From: Ectocarpus siliculosus
Lineage: Eukaryota > Sar > Phaeophyceae > Ectocarpales > Ectocarpaceae
Length of the DNA: 21,965 bases
Direction of reading: 5' to 3'
NCBI GenBank assembly: GCA_000310025.1
Contig: FN648628.1
Location: 4,216 to 26,180 of the forward strand
Shown: in pieces, positions 9,345 to 18,303 of the stretch
Layout of the letters: each line of letters opens with the position of its first letter
Numbering within the stretch: the stretch's first letter is position 1
Program-made: the position numbers and the translations under genes
The notes under the pieces: model-generated
What the model saw: the letters and a program-made list of their open reading frames with translations, nothing else
Told to the model about the DNA's origin: nothing
Databases searched by the model: none

Positions 9345-10015
9345 ACGAGCCGAAAGAGCCTGGACCCACCAGCGGTGGGTCTTTTTCGTGCACAGTCAAC
9401 TTTTGCGAACCCAACTTCTGGGCGACCTATAGCATCCTGGTCTGTATCAATCACCACACAAGACGAATCAGACGCACAGCTCATGACGGATACCTTTGTC
9501 ATCGCTGTTGCTTCGGTGTGTGACGAGGGAGCATCGATAAACCAAAGTTGCAACACGGGAAAAAGAACAAAAAGCATGCTTGGAGACGCGGCGGGTCATT
9601 TTTCCCGCTTGTCCACCACTCTCGCGCTCACAACCTCTGACCGCCCGTCAGCCTCCTGGTCTGTATCAACCACCGCACAAGACGGACCATACACATAGCT
9701 CGTGGCGGATACCTTTGTCATCGCTGTTGTTTCAGTGTGTGGCGAGGGAGCATCCACGAACCAAAGTTGCGGCATGGGCAAAAAAAGAGCAAAAAAAGCT
9801 GGTTGTTGGCGCGGTGGGGTTTTTCAAGGTGCTGTTGACTCTCGCCACCTCAGTTGCCGTGCCTCCCACTGCCCTGTGGTCTCGATCAGCCGCCACACAA
9901 GGCGGACCAAGCACCCAGCTCGCGGGGGATAGCTTTACAGTTGCTGATGCTTCGCTCTGTGCGGAGATATCACCGAAAAACCAACTCGGTGCCAAGGTAC
10001 TTAATTGTGTGACGA
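9345..10015. repeat. Tandem array, period ~219 bp, three units
   Basis: The anchor TCCTGGTCTGTATCA occurs at 9435 and 9654, and its diverged form at about 9873. Units 1 and 2 share long strings such as GATACCTTTGTCATCGCTGT and GAGGGAGCATC; unit 3 is more diverged. Period 219 is a multiple of three, so one plus frame (ASWSVSITTQD, TDTFVIAVASVCDEGASINQ) is echoed in each unit. Unit 2, however, has an in-frame TAG, and many changes fall in codon positions 1 and 2, so I do not call a gene. Confidence 0.82.
9363..9386 (+). other. Terminator-like hairpin with T5
   Basis: GACCCACC (9363-9370) and GGTGGGTC (9374-9381) pair perfectly around AGC, followed by TTTTT (9382-9386). It has the shape of a bacterial intrinsic terminator, but in this eukaryotic setting it is recorded only as a structure. 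It lies at the left edge of the 219-bp array. Confidence 0.4.
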
Positions 10016-10045
10016 ACGGCCGTTGCACTTGTTGCAGGGTCATTT

Positions 10046-10115
10046 TCTTACAGAGACAAGGCTAGACTACGATATTCCAGGCAAAGACACTCTCACCTGC
10101 GCAGATCATAGCTAG
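10046..10115 (-). repeat. Inverted copy of the LTR 3' end
   Basis: Together with base 10116, this segment is the reverse complement of 10577-10647, the last 71 bases of the adjoining LTR, with one mismatch (GATATTCC against GATGTTCC). It starts exactly at the LTR terminus (TCTTAC is the complement of GTAAGA) and ends exactly where the direct LTR begins with TGTTCC. With the LTR it gives a 602-base unit with 71-bp terminal inverted repeats. It can be read as a truncated, oppositely oriented LTR or as a self-integration scar. Confidence 0.88.
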
Positions 10116-10647
10116 TGTTCCGGACGGCCGCGTACACTGGTTCTAAATAGTGCGATGATGGACACTTGTGACGCAAGGCACAAGTGCCCGGAGCGCTCGT
10201 CCCTGTGATGGGCACTGCATAAGTGCTCGGAGGGGGGTTTCCCGAGAAGATGTAACCGTCTCTCGGGCTAATAATGGAAACCAATGGAAGAATTCCGATT
10301 GGTTACCATTCCCCGCGCGATGATGAAACGGTTCCTCCGCATGACAGCTTGCAGCAATCTTGCCCCCCAAGCTGTCAGTGACCTTTGAGTCCGGAAACTG
10401 AGCACAAACCCTTTGTGAACGAACCCGACCTGAGCGCTATTGACCTGATATCACAACTGTGAGTCATGACCACGCCTGCATGCATGCATGCCTGACCGGA
10501 TGATGGAGTATCGCTGCTTGCTCGCTTGTGTTGATGATGGAACGCTTGGCACCTGTCTACAATCGAACTCGCAGAGACTAGCTATGATCTGCGCAGGTGA
10601 GAGTGTCTTTGCCTGGAACATCGTAGTCTAGCCTTGTCTCTGTAAGA
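10116..10647 (+). mobile_element. 5' LTR of a Gypsy-type retrotransposon
   Basis: It is a direct repeat of 20791-21330, with about ten base changes plus an indel patch near 10480-10530 where this copy has GCATGCATGCATGC and the other has unrelated extra bases. It starts TGTTCCGG. The matching GGAACA lies at 10615-10620, but homology with the other LTR runs on for 27 bases to GTAAGA at 10642-10647. Conserved inside both copies are the hairpins CACTTGTG/CACAAGTG (10163-10186) and GCACT/AGTGC (10212-10226), an inverted CCAAT pair (10279-10304), and a donor-like CAG|GTGAGAG near 10596. The minus-strand 63-residue frame in it is a by-product. Confidence 0.85.
10275..10309. promoter_or_regulatory. 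Inverted CCAAT-box pair in the LTR
   Basis: AACCAAT (10279-10285) and ATTGGTT (10298-10304) face each other around a 12-base spacer, and the same arrangement is intact in the 3' LTR near 20954-20980. CCAAT boxes commonly bind NF-Y-type factors in eukaryotic promoters; a role as the LTR promoter is inference. No convincing TATA box was found nearby. Confidence 0.35.
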
Positions 10648-10665
10648 TGGTACACGTGACGGATA
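10648..10665 (+). other. Candidate tRNA primer-binding site
   Basis: Immediately after the shared LTR end the sequence reads TGGTACACGTGACGG, starting with the TGG expected to pair with a tRNA CCA 3' end. This is also the point at which the two LTR copies stop matching, as expected for an internal primer-binding site against flanking DNA. Which tRNA could pair was not determined. Confidence 0.45.
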
Positions 10666-10828
10666 GAACGTAGACGCCAGCGTTGTTCATCACTTGCGTT
10701 GTCTCTTTGCAATTGCTGATTGATAAACGTGGCGTGGCACCAGCGTATTAATCACTCTCGCCCTGTTCATGCATTTTGTCCACAAACATGCATATATATA
10801 TGATCACGCATATATATATGATCACAGT
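10666..10828. repeat. Start of leader with an 18-bp perfect duplication
   Basis: GCATATATATATGATCAC occurs twice head to tail at 10790-10807 and 10808-10825. The rest of this short stretch has no gene signal. Confidence 0.75.
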
Positions 10829-11535
10829 TTTCTTGTGTGTGCGGGTGGTGAACCCCCGCCCTCACATTTCTTTCCCCGTGCAACACCTTACCAAACTACT
10901 ACTGGTCTGGTGTGCGCCACGTCATCTGTGAGGGGCACGACCCACCCATGTTGTGCTGCACCGATGTGCGCGCATGTCGATGCTCCTACGGCTGTTCACG
11001 CAGCCATCGAACAACACAAAAACACACGTCAATTTTGTGTGTGGTCATATATATATTTTTTTTTCTATGTGTGTGGTGAGCGACCGACTCGCATCCATGC
11101 CCCTATGCGACCCTTTCCACGCTATTTGTCTGTGCCGTGTTACTTTTGTCAGAAGTCATCGTAACTGTTTGAATGTTGTGCTTACGTGGCCTGAGTGCGT
11201 GCTGTGTTCCTACGGTGTGTAGTGCTTAATTTCATCTCCACGCGTTGCGTACATGCACAGACCCTGCTGGAAACTGTCACTTAAAAAAGAAAGTAAGCCG
11301 CTTCCGTGTGTGGTCGTCACCTTTTCTCTTGTGCGTGCGGTGATCTACCGCTCCGCATTTATTTGCGTCCCTACGCAATACACTACCCTACCCCGGTGTG
11401 TGCCGTTTTATAACTTATGAGGACTCTGCCGAACTGTGGGCGCGTACGCTTGCTGGGTGGGTGCATTTGATCCTCTGATGAGTGGTTTTCCTCTTTCTAC
11501 GCTGCCTACATGCACGGACCCTGCTGGAAAACTGG
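10829..11535. repeat. Degenerate tandem repeats, period ~225-275 bp
   Basis: TACATGCACAGACCCTGCTG (from 11250) recurs as TACATGCACGGACCCTGCTG at 11507. Upstream, the blocks starting near 10832, 11056 and 11329 share a (T)GTGTGTG-CGGTGA start, a C-rich middle with CGCAT and CCCTACGC/CCCTATGCG elements, and a GTGTGTGCC/CTGTGCC end. The units are strongly diverged. The open frames that cross them are not conserved between units. Confidence 0.55.
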
Positions 11536-12685
11536 AAAATGGAACTTGTCGTGGTTACGCATTCCAGCCTCGAAATCACCCGAATACACGCTCTGTTTGG
11601 TACACCGGTGCCTGCTGTCATACCTACCCACCGAACCTCGTGCCCTGAGGAATCCATCTACTAGACATACATGTGGAGTCGAACCCGGTGTTTGGATGTG
11701 GGATACTTCCATCCTACGCGCCGCGCTACCAACAGACAACCAACCATTTTGGGCCTCGGGCTGTGTCCCGCTGACTATAGTCACGAAAAAATGCGAGACT
11801 CCGCCCACTCCGTGCATCGCCAGCTATACTACGCAAGGCAGCGTGACATCAATTTTATGCTTTCTGACCGTGACAACAAGTGGAAATAATTGTTTGCCCT
11901 GTACTCCGAAATTTGACATTTTCAGGTGGGAAATCCACACGCAACAAAACGGTTACCCCCACCCGCCATACAGCTAAGCTACGTTCATACAAATGAGTAT
12001 GGTTCTTCTCATGAACGCCCATCGTTTGTGCATCATAATCAACAACCACATCGACACCGCCGCCCAAGGCACAGTTGTCAACTACAAAAAAAAAAAAAAA
12101 CTGCTGGCATCGGCCGTCGTTCTGTCACGCACCCCCGAGGTCGCCCTGGACGTTTGGCCCAACATAATGCGTGGAAACCATGTGCGTGCGTACCTGCCGA
12201 CCACGTTCATTTTTTTGAAATCTCGACATTCGGATATCGGACATGTTGCACGGTGCAGCAACCAAGCACACTGGATATATTGTACCATAAACGGACACAA
12301 CATTTTGCGAGTCGACCACTGCTGTCGACCGAATCCCCATGTACCTACTACGAGCTGGCTGTTAGTTGCGCCCACCCGACAAACACAACAACAGAAATAA
12401 TATGAAAAACAAGAAAAACGTTTTTTTTTTTTTTCCATGCCCCCATAAAACCATCAACGACTCGGAATGGTCTCTGCCTGGATTGATATTTATTTGTGTT
12501 CCGCTCAGAGCACTACGCTCACAGCCGCGATCTCTATTGCGCGGTGCTCCCATCACATCTTACGAGGCGAATGTCATCTTGGTGTGTGTGTACGAATGAA
12601 TGCGTGTGGGACGAGAGAGGTAAGCTCTCGGTCGGTTTTTCTCTTCCCCGGGCCCGCTCAAGCTGACACAGAAAAAAATGAAATG
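11536..12685. other. No recognised gene; A- and T-runs
   Basis: A 155-residue plus frame crosses 11510-11977, but its protein is Cys/Trp/Pro-rich without a family pattern and overlaps others. An A15 run at 12086-12100 and a T14 run at 12421-12434 bracket about 320 bases, which would suit an inverted retrotranscript-like insertion, though no partner sequence was identified. Nothing was called as a gene. Confidence 0.35.
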
Positions 12686-13320
12686 CTCCGCAACTCACCA
12701 GTCAGCTGTTGTTATTGTAACAACAACATTACCGTCGGCTGGCTGTGGTGGTACGCGGCACCCCTGTGCGACCAAATTTACTGCACACGGGTTGCATTTC
12801 CCTCCCCCACTGAAGGGATCGTTGGTAGTGGAAGTCAGCCAGAGACCCAGGCTCGGCGGGAGAAAGGGTGAGTATAATAGACACAGCAACGCGTTCTGTG
12901 TGGGTTCTGACTGCTTCATTTATTTGCCTGCATAATACCATGTTTGACCCAACGTTTCTAACATCGTCTCCCCATGGACCGGCATTTTGATAGGAATGGC
13001 TGCATACCCTCTAAAAATAAAACTATGAAAAAATAACACAAAGAAGCAAGCAACGTAGACAAACAGAGCGATCTGGAGGAAGCAAGCCAGCGAGAGTTGG
13101 GGCAGCACTAACTTGTACTATGTGGGTTTTGTTTTCTTTTGTTTGGGGTATTTTTATTATTTTCCTGGTCTTGGCACAGGGGCATGTAACTTAATATAAA
13201 AGCTACTTCTAAGTACATAACAACAAAGAACCAAGAGTTACACGGAAAACATCACCCCTCCTCATAATGCTGTACGAACAATATCACCCCTCCTCATAAC
13301 AGGTTTGTGTATGGAGAATA
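12686..13320 (-). repeat. Left arm of 635-bp inverted duplication
   Basis: Exact reverse complement of 21331-21965 except for one mismatch seen (13244 against 21407), with no indel across 635 bases. The arm ends at 13320, where similarity stops abruptly; the other boundary is unknown because the right arm runs off the window. Within it, ATCACCCCTCCTCATAA is repeated at 13251-13267 and 13283-13299. It lies inside the retrotransposon, far from the LTRs, while its partner abuts the 3' LTR. Confidence 0.95.
12920..13108 (-). CDS. 62-residue hydrophobic open frame (left arm copy)
   Basis: Reads MLPQLSLACFLQIALFVYVA, then a further hydrophobic stretch FVLFF and a soluble tail with PVHGETMLETLGQTWYYAGK. 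About residues 4-32 would form a membrane helix or signal anchor. The first codon is CTG in the genome unless an upstream start is used. A identical frame lies in the right arm at 21543-21731. No family was recognised; being identical in both arms reflects only the recent duplication. Confidence 0.25.
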   Translation of the reverse strand: MLPQLSLACFLQIALFVYVACFFVLFFHSFIFRGYAAIPIKMPVHGETMLETLGQTWYYAGK

Positions 13321-15271
13321 CCACACATTTACATAACCACGAGCTGCGGAGCTACACGAAGAAAAACATCCCACACAACCCCGACCTACACGGAAAACAC
13401 CATGCCCTCACGAGCAATACCGGAAAACAATAACATAAAGTAAACTAACCCGTGAAGCTGTCAAGCTCCACCGTGCCGCCACAAAGCCTCACGAACAACA
13501 TTACCCTGTGTGGGGGCATGCAGGGGCAAATGGAATGGGGTCTCACAGGCTGTCCTCAACCAACAACCCCGTACACATTCTACAGCGACGACATATACCA
13601 ATCACGCAGGTGACACCTTCCCAACTGCACACGACCAAACCCCCGCACCATCGTACTACACGTGGGACTATCCGGTAATGAACGTGGATCCAACTACGCG
13701 TGTAGTAGAGTATCGATGGGAGAGGCTTTAACGAGGGGATGTGGGCAGACTAGTGCATGCATTGGTTTGGTTTGTTTTTTTTTTTTTCTTCGTTTCTTCT
13801 CTTCTCTCGGTTCCACCATCAGCCTGGAATCATCGGTGTTTCACACCATGTGGACACCACAATAAACCACCCAACACCTACGGGGAGTAGAAGAACCGAG
13901 AGTAAGAAAGGGTGAGTACGATAGCATGTGAGGTGAGTACGCGTGGTGCGTGGTGGGGAGATGGAAACTCGGGAAAATTAAAACTTGTTGTTCCTTTTTC
14001 ATGACACGCACAACGTGTTTGGATTGAAGGTTATTTGCCTATACAGTGCCGTACACGCCCACCACCACAACAAGAAACACGTATCTTCTAAAGCACATTG
14101 CTTCATCTAAACATAGAACTGTTTTAAGCTGGGCGCGTTCAGGATGACCGGCGACTGAACCCGCCCCAAATCACCTTCTTTTGGGCTTCGGAATATGTGT
14201 GCGTCAGAATGACCGTGTACTGTTTATGCCCAAACGCGATATGGACGTGAAACAAATACCGCGTGTCGGCGTGGTGTGCGCCGCATGATGATTACTACAT
14301 GATTTGTTATTCCTTCGCTCGGTTCTTACGGGCTACACTGTAGTTATGTGGGGTGCGCTCCTCTGCTCACCGTGCAAACGTGCGGAAATACGGATTACAC
14401 CAGACCACGAATCAACGGATTCTCGTCATGACGAGCACGATTGGTGAGCAGATGACCCGAGCTGAAGGAAGGAGCAAGCATGGTTTATCTGTTGAGTGAA
14501 ACCATGTCGACAACCCAACCCGCAGATTAACCTTTGAATGAATATGAATCCGAGCTTCATTAATCATTGCTTGTACGAATTTGTTTTGCTGAGTATCTGT
14601 CTTCGGACACGACGACATTCTCACGACACCACCATTGTTAGGCTGCTTCCAACCTCAAGGCTTGTTCCGGATATTCCGGCCATATCTATCCCACCCTGCC
14701 TTCGCTGGTGCCTTGTTTTTTTTTTGTTTCTGTTCCCTGTGGAGAGGGGAGGGACGCCCTCAGCGCCAATACCGTCTGGATTGTGCCACGACGAGCTTCG
14801 TGTCATTTGCACGAAGCCACAACGCCGAGACCAGCCTTCAACAAACCACAATTGATTCCAAAAATCAACGACGATCATTCCAAAATATGCACAACACGGA
14901 CCGCGACAAATCCGGACATGACCACACAACCTGCACCAACCTGCACCAACCCACAAGGCACTTCACCGACGAACAACGACCCATTTGACCACGAAACCTC
15001 GACCCGACACTGCCACACCACAGTGCCGACTACAGCGTGAACACGAACCACCCAAAGACCCCGGACACCCGATCGTGTGCCACAAATACAATCAAACATC
15101 TGGGCTTCTTTGTCGTGCATCCATCATCTTTCTTTTCCCCTGGCGCCATCGCCACCTGTGACCGTTTGTTGATCACGCGTCCTTTCCCCATCTAATACTG
15201 TCGACCTTACCGGTTGCCACATGGGTTGTTGTGACCATGCACTTGGGATGACATGGCACGGTTTCACCTAG
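13321..15271. other. Leader DNA, no recognised gene
   Basis: Directly beyond the arm (to about 13510), short degenerate blocks of ACGGAAAACAC-CCTC-ACGA-CAAT repeat. A T14 run is at about 13775 and a T10 run at about 14716. CTGCACCAAC is repeated at 14931-14950. A splice-donor-like GTGAGTACGATAG lies at 13912-13924, with a second GTGAGTAC at 13933. Frames of 70-117 residues exist but overlap on both strands without recognisable domains. Confidence 0.35.
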
Positions 15272-15460
15272 TTTTCGTACTTTGTCTATGTACTGACTAC
15301 CGGTGTGTTGGGGTCGATTGTTCTGTCTGCTGGTGTACTCATTCTCCCTGGATCTGTCGGTGCTGTCGTGTGTTACTGTTGTGGCATCATCACAAAGGGG
15401 GGGTGCGTTCTACCAATCACCAAATATCGTTATGCACCCGTACTTCCCCCGACACGCTAG
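15272..15460 (+). pseudogene. Membrane-segment open frame, copy A
   Basis: An open stretch of 62 codons between TAG 15269-15271 and TAG 15458-15460, without an ATG in the protein-like part. It encodes a long hydrophobic segment (VLTTGVLGSIVLSAGVLILP then GSVGAVVCYCCGIIT) and a basic, Pro-rich tail. The pattern T-x-x-V-x-G-x-I-x-L-x-x-G-x-x-x-L-P followed by VGAVV is shared with 17489-17677, in DNA as well as protein. It is probably a remnant of a membrane-protein exon; function unknown. Confidence 0.35.
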
Positions 15461-16457
15461 TGCACCACCACATGAGCCATAATGAGAATGTGAAACCGTA
15501 GATAAAGCGTGAGTATGTAGTGCAGGTGAGTCCGCCTGAAAACACCGGTTCTGGGGGAACTATTGGGGAACCCTTGGGTGTGGTTTCTGGCTGCTTTGTT
15601 GCCTCTGGAGGGGGACAGGGGACGCCAAGATTGGTGTCCGAGTGTGCGCCACTGATGTTATCTCGACACCATGCCCGCCACAGTCAATCATGCAGTCATC
15701 AAAGTCCGCAGCTACTGTTCAACAGGCCGACTACTGGAGCCTCCGCGTGCGACCAAGACAAAACGACGTTGCCGAGACAAGCTGAACCCACAATCCCCAC
15801 CATTTACAAAAAAAAAAAACGGTACACCCATCGGCACACCATTGACGACGGAAATGGACGGCTGGACCCTTCTCGTCATGAAAAACGATATGCAATCGGC
15901 ACCACCGCAGGGGTGAGGTGGGGCACAAAGGGAAATAAATAATCGTTGAAAAAATCGGCGTTTACTCCCTCCCGTATGACCCTCGATTGTTGTGCAGTAC
16001 GAACAATACTACACTGAAGAGTGCAGTCTCTACACGCACAAAAAAGCGCAGTAAAGGCCTCCCCACGAAAAATGAGGGGACTGCCGCCAGAATAAAATAA
16101 ATAATTGTATAACGAAAATCCACACACTACTGCTGTTCACCCCGCCACGCTTGATACCCCACCCTTCCGCATGTCCGGTCATGGAACACGCTTCTTGTTT
16201 CTATTATTGTTATTATTTTTGTTTTTTTCCACTCTGTCTGTTTCACAGACCTGCTTCTTGCGAATCGATTCCGCTAACCTACCTACGACCTACGCTGACC
16301 CATACATATTTTCCCGGAGACATCAACGAACGTCTCATTTCCATTCAACTTCCCACACGAGCGGGAGTCACCACATATGCATACGTCACGATTGCAAGCA
16401 CATCTCATTCCACGGAGACGACACACCTGACATGCACTACAAAGGAGAGCATCCACA
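15461..16457. other. Leader DNA, no recognised gene
   Basis: Contains the third donor-like motif (15509), an A-run at about 15807-15818 and two AATAAATAAT-type strings near 15935 and 16093 that could act as poly(A) signals. A T-rich tract at about 16196-16232 precedes TTTCACAG at 16240-16247, a fair splice acceptor. Open frames are short or overlapping. Confidence 0.35.
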
Positions 16458-16670
16458 ATGGCGGCGATCGGCCTTGGCATCCGAAACCCATGGGTGATAT
16501 TATTGAATGGTTGTTTGTCTGGTGGTTCCGTTCAAAGGGAATGGAAAATGGTTGCTGCGTTGACTGTCTTGTTATTTCGGCTGGTAATTCTCTCTACCCG
16601 GTTCTACGGTCTTCCTGGAACTCTGGCAGCACCGTGTGGCCACGGACCATACTCCGGCCCCCACGGATAA
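16458..16670 (+). CDS. 70-residue open frame with hydrophobic segment
   Basis: Starts at ATG 16458 (CACAATGG, a reasonable eukaryotic start context) and reads MAAIGLGIRNPWVILLNG, then EWKMVAALTVLLFRLVIL, then GLPGTLAAPCGHG, ending at TAG/TAA near 16670. The hydrophobic stretch followed by LPGTLAAP loosely resembles the LPGSVGAVV part of copy A. Its place just upstream of the fourth donor-like motif is comparable. An overlapping 209-residue frame on the same strand makes the choice of frame uncertain. Confidence 0.27.
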   Translation: MAAIGLGIRNPWVILLNGCLSGGSVQREWKMVAALTVLLFRLVILSTRFYGLPGTLAAPCGHGPYSGPHG

Positions 16671-17488
16671 CCGTGGTGCGGCCTACTCTGCGTGAAATGC
16701 CCCACGGGTGTGCAATGCCTTACGATCGCCTTAACCACCACCCACCAACCACGCTACCCGACCGGCACCGTGGGCGGTGAGTATACGAACCGGTGGATGA
16801 AAGGGTGAGTATGTAGACCAAGGTGAGCGTCTGGACTCCAGGGGAAGAACGGGAGGCGCCTCCAACGAGTGCCTCGTGCTTCGCTTTCAGGTTGTTTCGA
16901 GTTACTAGTAGGGGGCGGGATGGATGGATCGTACGATGCTTCTTGGTGAACCCAACACCACCAATGCCAAAGCCATCAAGCCAACCAGCCTCCACCTCTA
17001 GCCATATCAATCCCTAAATCTCAACCTTGACCGCCTCTCACCAGAACAGAACAGAACACCAGAACAATCCATCTTGTGTCACACACCAACCTGTTGTAAC
17101 AACCTCACGAAGGCAAAAAAACCGCGCCATCATCCCACCTTGTGACAAACCACCACTCCAAGAAAGTGTCACTGAATGTGAAATTCTCGGATCGGACACC
17201 GAGTCCATCCCTGAACCTCATCCTCGATCGTCTCAAACCATGACAACTCATAACATGAAACCTGTGGCCTGTGCCGTTCATCGAACCACCATCTCGCAGA
17301 GGCAAGCGTCGTCATCAGGCCACCTTGTGTTCAGCCACCAGCATGCCTATGAACCGACACGCTTCCACATCCACCCGAAGTGCCACCATCCATCAACCGT
17401 CGTCACACCCTAAAAACATGCTACGGACTTCCAATGACTGACCCCCTCCACTCTGAGTCGTGGTTGGCCTGCTCAGCCTGGTTCCCGG
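16671..17488. other. Leader DNA, no recognised gene
   Basis: Includes GTGAGTAT at 16777 and the fourth donor-like motif at 16805, and a short AGAAC repeat at about 17043-17066. The frame 17027-17413 is His/Thr/Pro-rich and was not recognised. Confidence 0.35.
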
Positions 17489-17677
17489 TTGGCAAGTCGC
17501 TGTACATGGCGGTTTCTGTTGCTTTTCTGTAGGAGTGCCGCGTGCGTTTTTGGGGCTATTATTCTCTGTCTCGGTTTCACCCGCTTACCTGTCTGGTCCA
17601 CTGTCGGCGCTGTGGTGATGATATCGCCACCCCGGGGGGCGCAGAATGACTTCTTCGTGCCGGTGAACCTATTCTGA
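17489..17677 (+). pseudogene. Membrane-segment open frame, copy B
   Basis: Encodes CTWRFLLLFCRSAACVFGAI, ILCLGFTRLPVWSTVGAVVM and a tail with RGAQNDFFVPVNLF, ending at TGA 17675-17677. Aligned to copy A (15272-15460), the V-x-G-x-I-x-L-x-x-G-x-x-x-LP core and the VGAVV block line up without gaps inside each block, and the underlying DNA is visibly related (TGTCGG(T/C)GCTGT(C/G)GTG). No ATG opens it. It lies immediately before the Gag region. Confidence 0.35.
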
Positions 17678-17696
17678 TCTCATCAATGATTGCTCC

Positions 17697-18303
17697 GTGT
17701 TAGAGGACTACTCACACGCTCACACCGCGTCGGTGACCACTAACGCTTACGCTAACCCCCACCCCTTTGAGATTGACCCTGAGGCCTCGACTGGCTACAT
17801 CGAAGTTGTTTCAGATGACCCTCAACTAGATGCGCGGGGCCACCGTCATGCGACCAAATGGCGAGGTACCCTACGGCGTTGTCCTGCTGGCACCCTTGAT
17901 GGCATGGGGCGACATCGACCACTTTCCTACCACTTGTCGACATCATGTGTCAGCAATGTCGTGGAGCAGCACCTACAACCTAACATCAATCCTGGGGGCC
18001 GCCCAACCTGCCCAAGGATAGAGCGGGGACCGCCCCAGATTCCCCCTCCGCACGGCGGAGCGCCCCACGTACCTCCGCCGCCACTGCTGCCGCTCCCTCC
18101 ACAGGGCAGAGGCTGGAGGTGCGCTACCCGCCCACGCGAGTGACCCTCCGTGCCGCCGCCGCCGCCGGCCGCGGGACACCTTCCGCCGCAGAGGGGCTGG
18201 AGGTGCGCTACCCGCATAACCGGTTGGCCCTCCACCGCAACTACCACTAGTGATGCTGCCCCGACTGGGCGGAGTTCGGCCCCAGCATCAGCCGGCCGGG
18301 TAG
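17697..18303 (+). pseudogene. Decayed N-terminal part of Gag
   Basis: Protein-like text appears in turn in two frames. First comes LEDYSHAHTASVTTNAYANP and PFEIDPEASTGYIEVVSDDP (17700-17835), then GATVMRPNGEVPYGVVLLAP and MAWGDIDHFP (from about 17833). A Pro-rich segment with PPHGGAPHVPPP follows. The frame switch near 17830 and several stops show decay. Composition becomes GC-rich here, unlike the leader, which marks the start of the retrotransposon coding part. The 272-residue Ala/Val-rich frame on the opposite strand is a composition artefact. Confidence 0.45.

Larger units (their letters stand above)
12868..16816 (+). repeat. Four recurring donor-like motifs GTGAGTA(T/C)-TAG
   Basis: AAAG(G/C)GTGAGTA followed by ATAATAG, CGATAG, TGTAG or TGTAG occurs at 12868, 13912, 15509 and 16805. 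In the last three, a second (A/C)(A/G)GGTGAG donor-like string follows 17-21 bases later (13933, 15526, 16823). Spacing is 1044, 1597 and 1296 bases. After units 1 and 3 similar text continues (TTCTGACTGCTTC against TTCTGGCTGCTTT). This suggests diverged tandem duplication of a 1.0-1.6 kb unit, each with the same 5' splice-site region. Confidence 0.5.

Noticed and set aside
9363-9386. Bacterial rho-independent terminator
   Set aside because: Perfect stem and T5, but the window is eukaryotic and no operon or bacterial gene lies upstream, so it is kept only as a structure.
10093-10284. 63-residue minus-strand frame also found at 20702-20959
   Set aside because: Its recurrence is explained by the two LTR copies; not a gene.
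10046-10647. DNA transposon with 71-bp TIRs
   Set aside because: The interior is an LTR that is also present as a direct copy at 20791-21330, there without the left inverted repeat; no transposase and no target-site duplication were seen.
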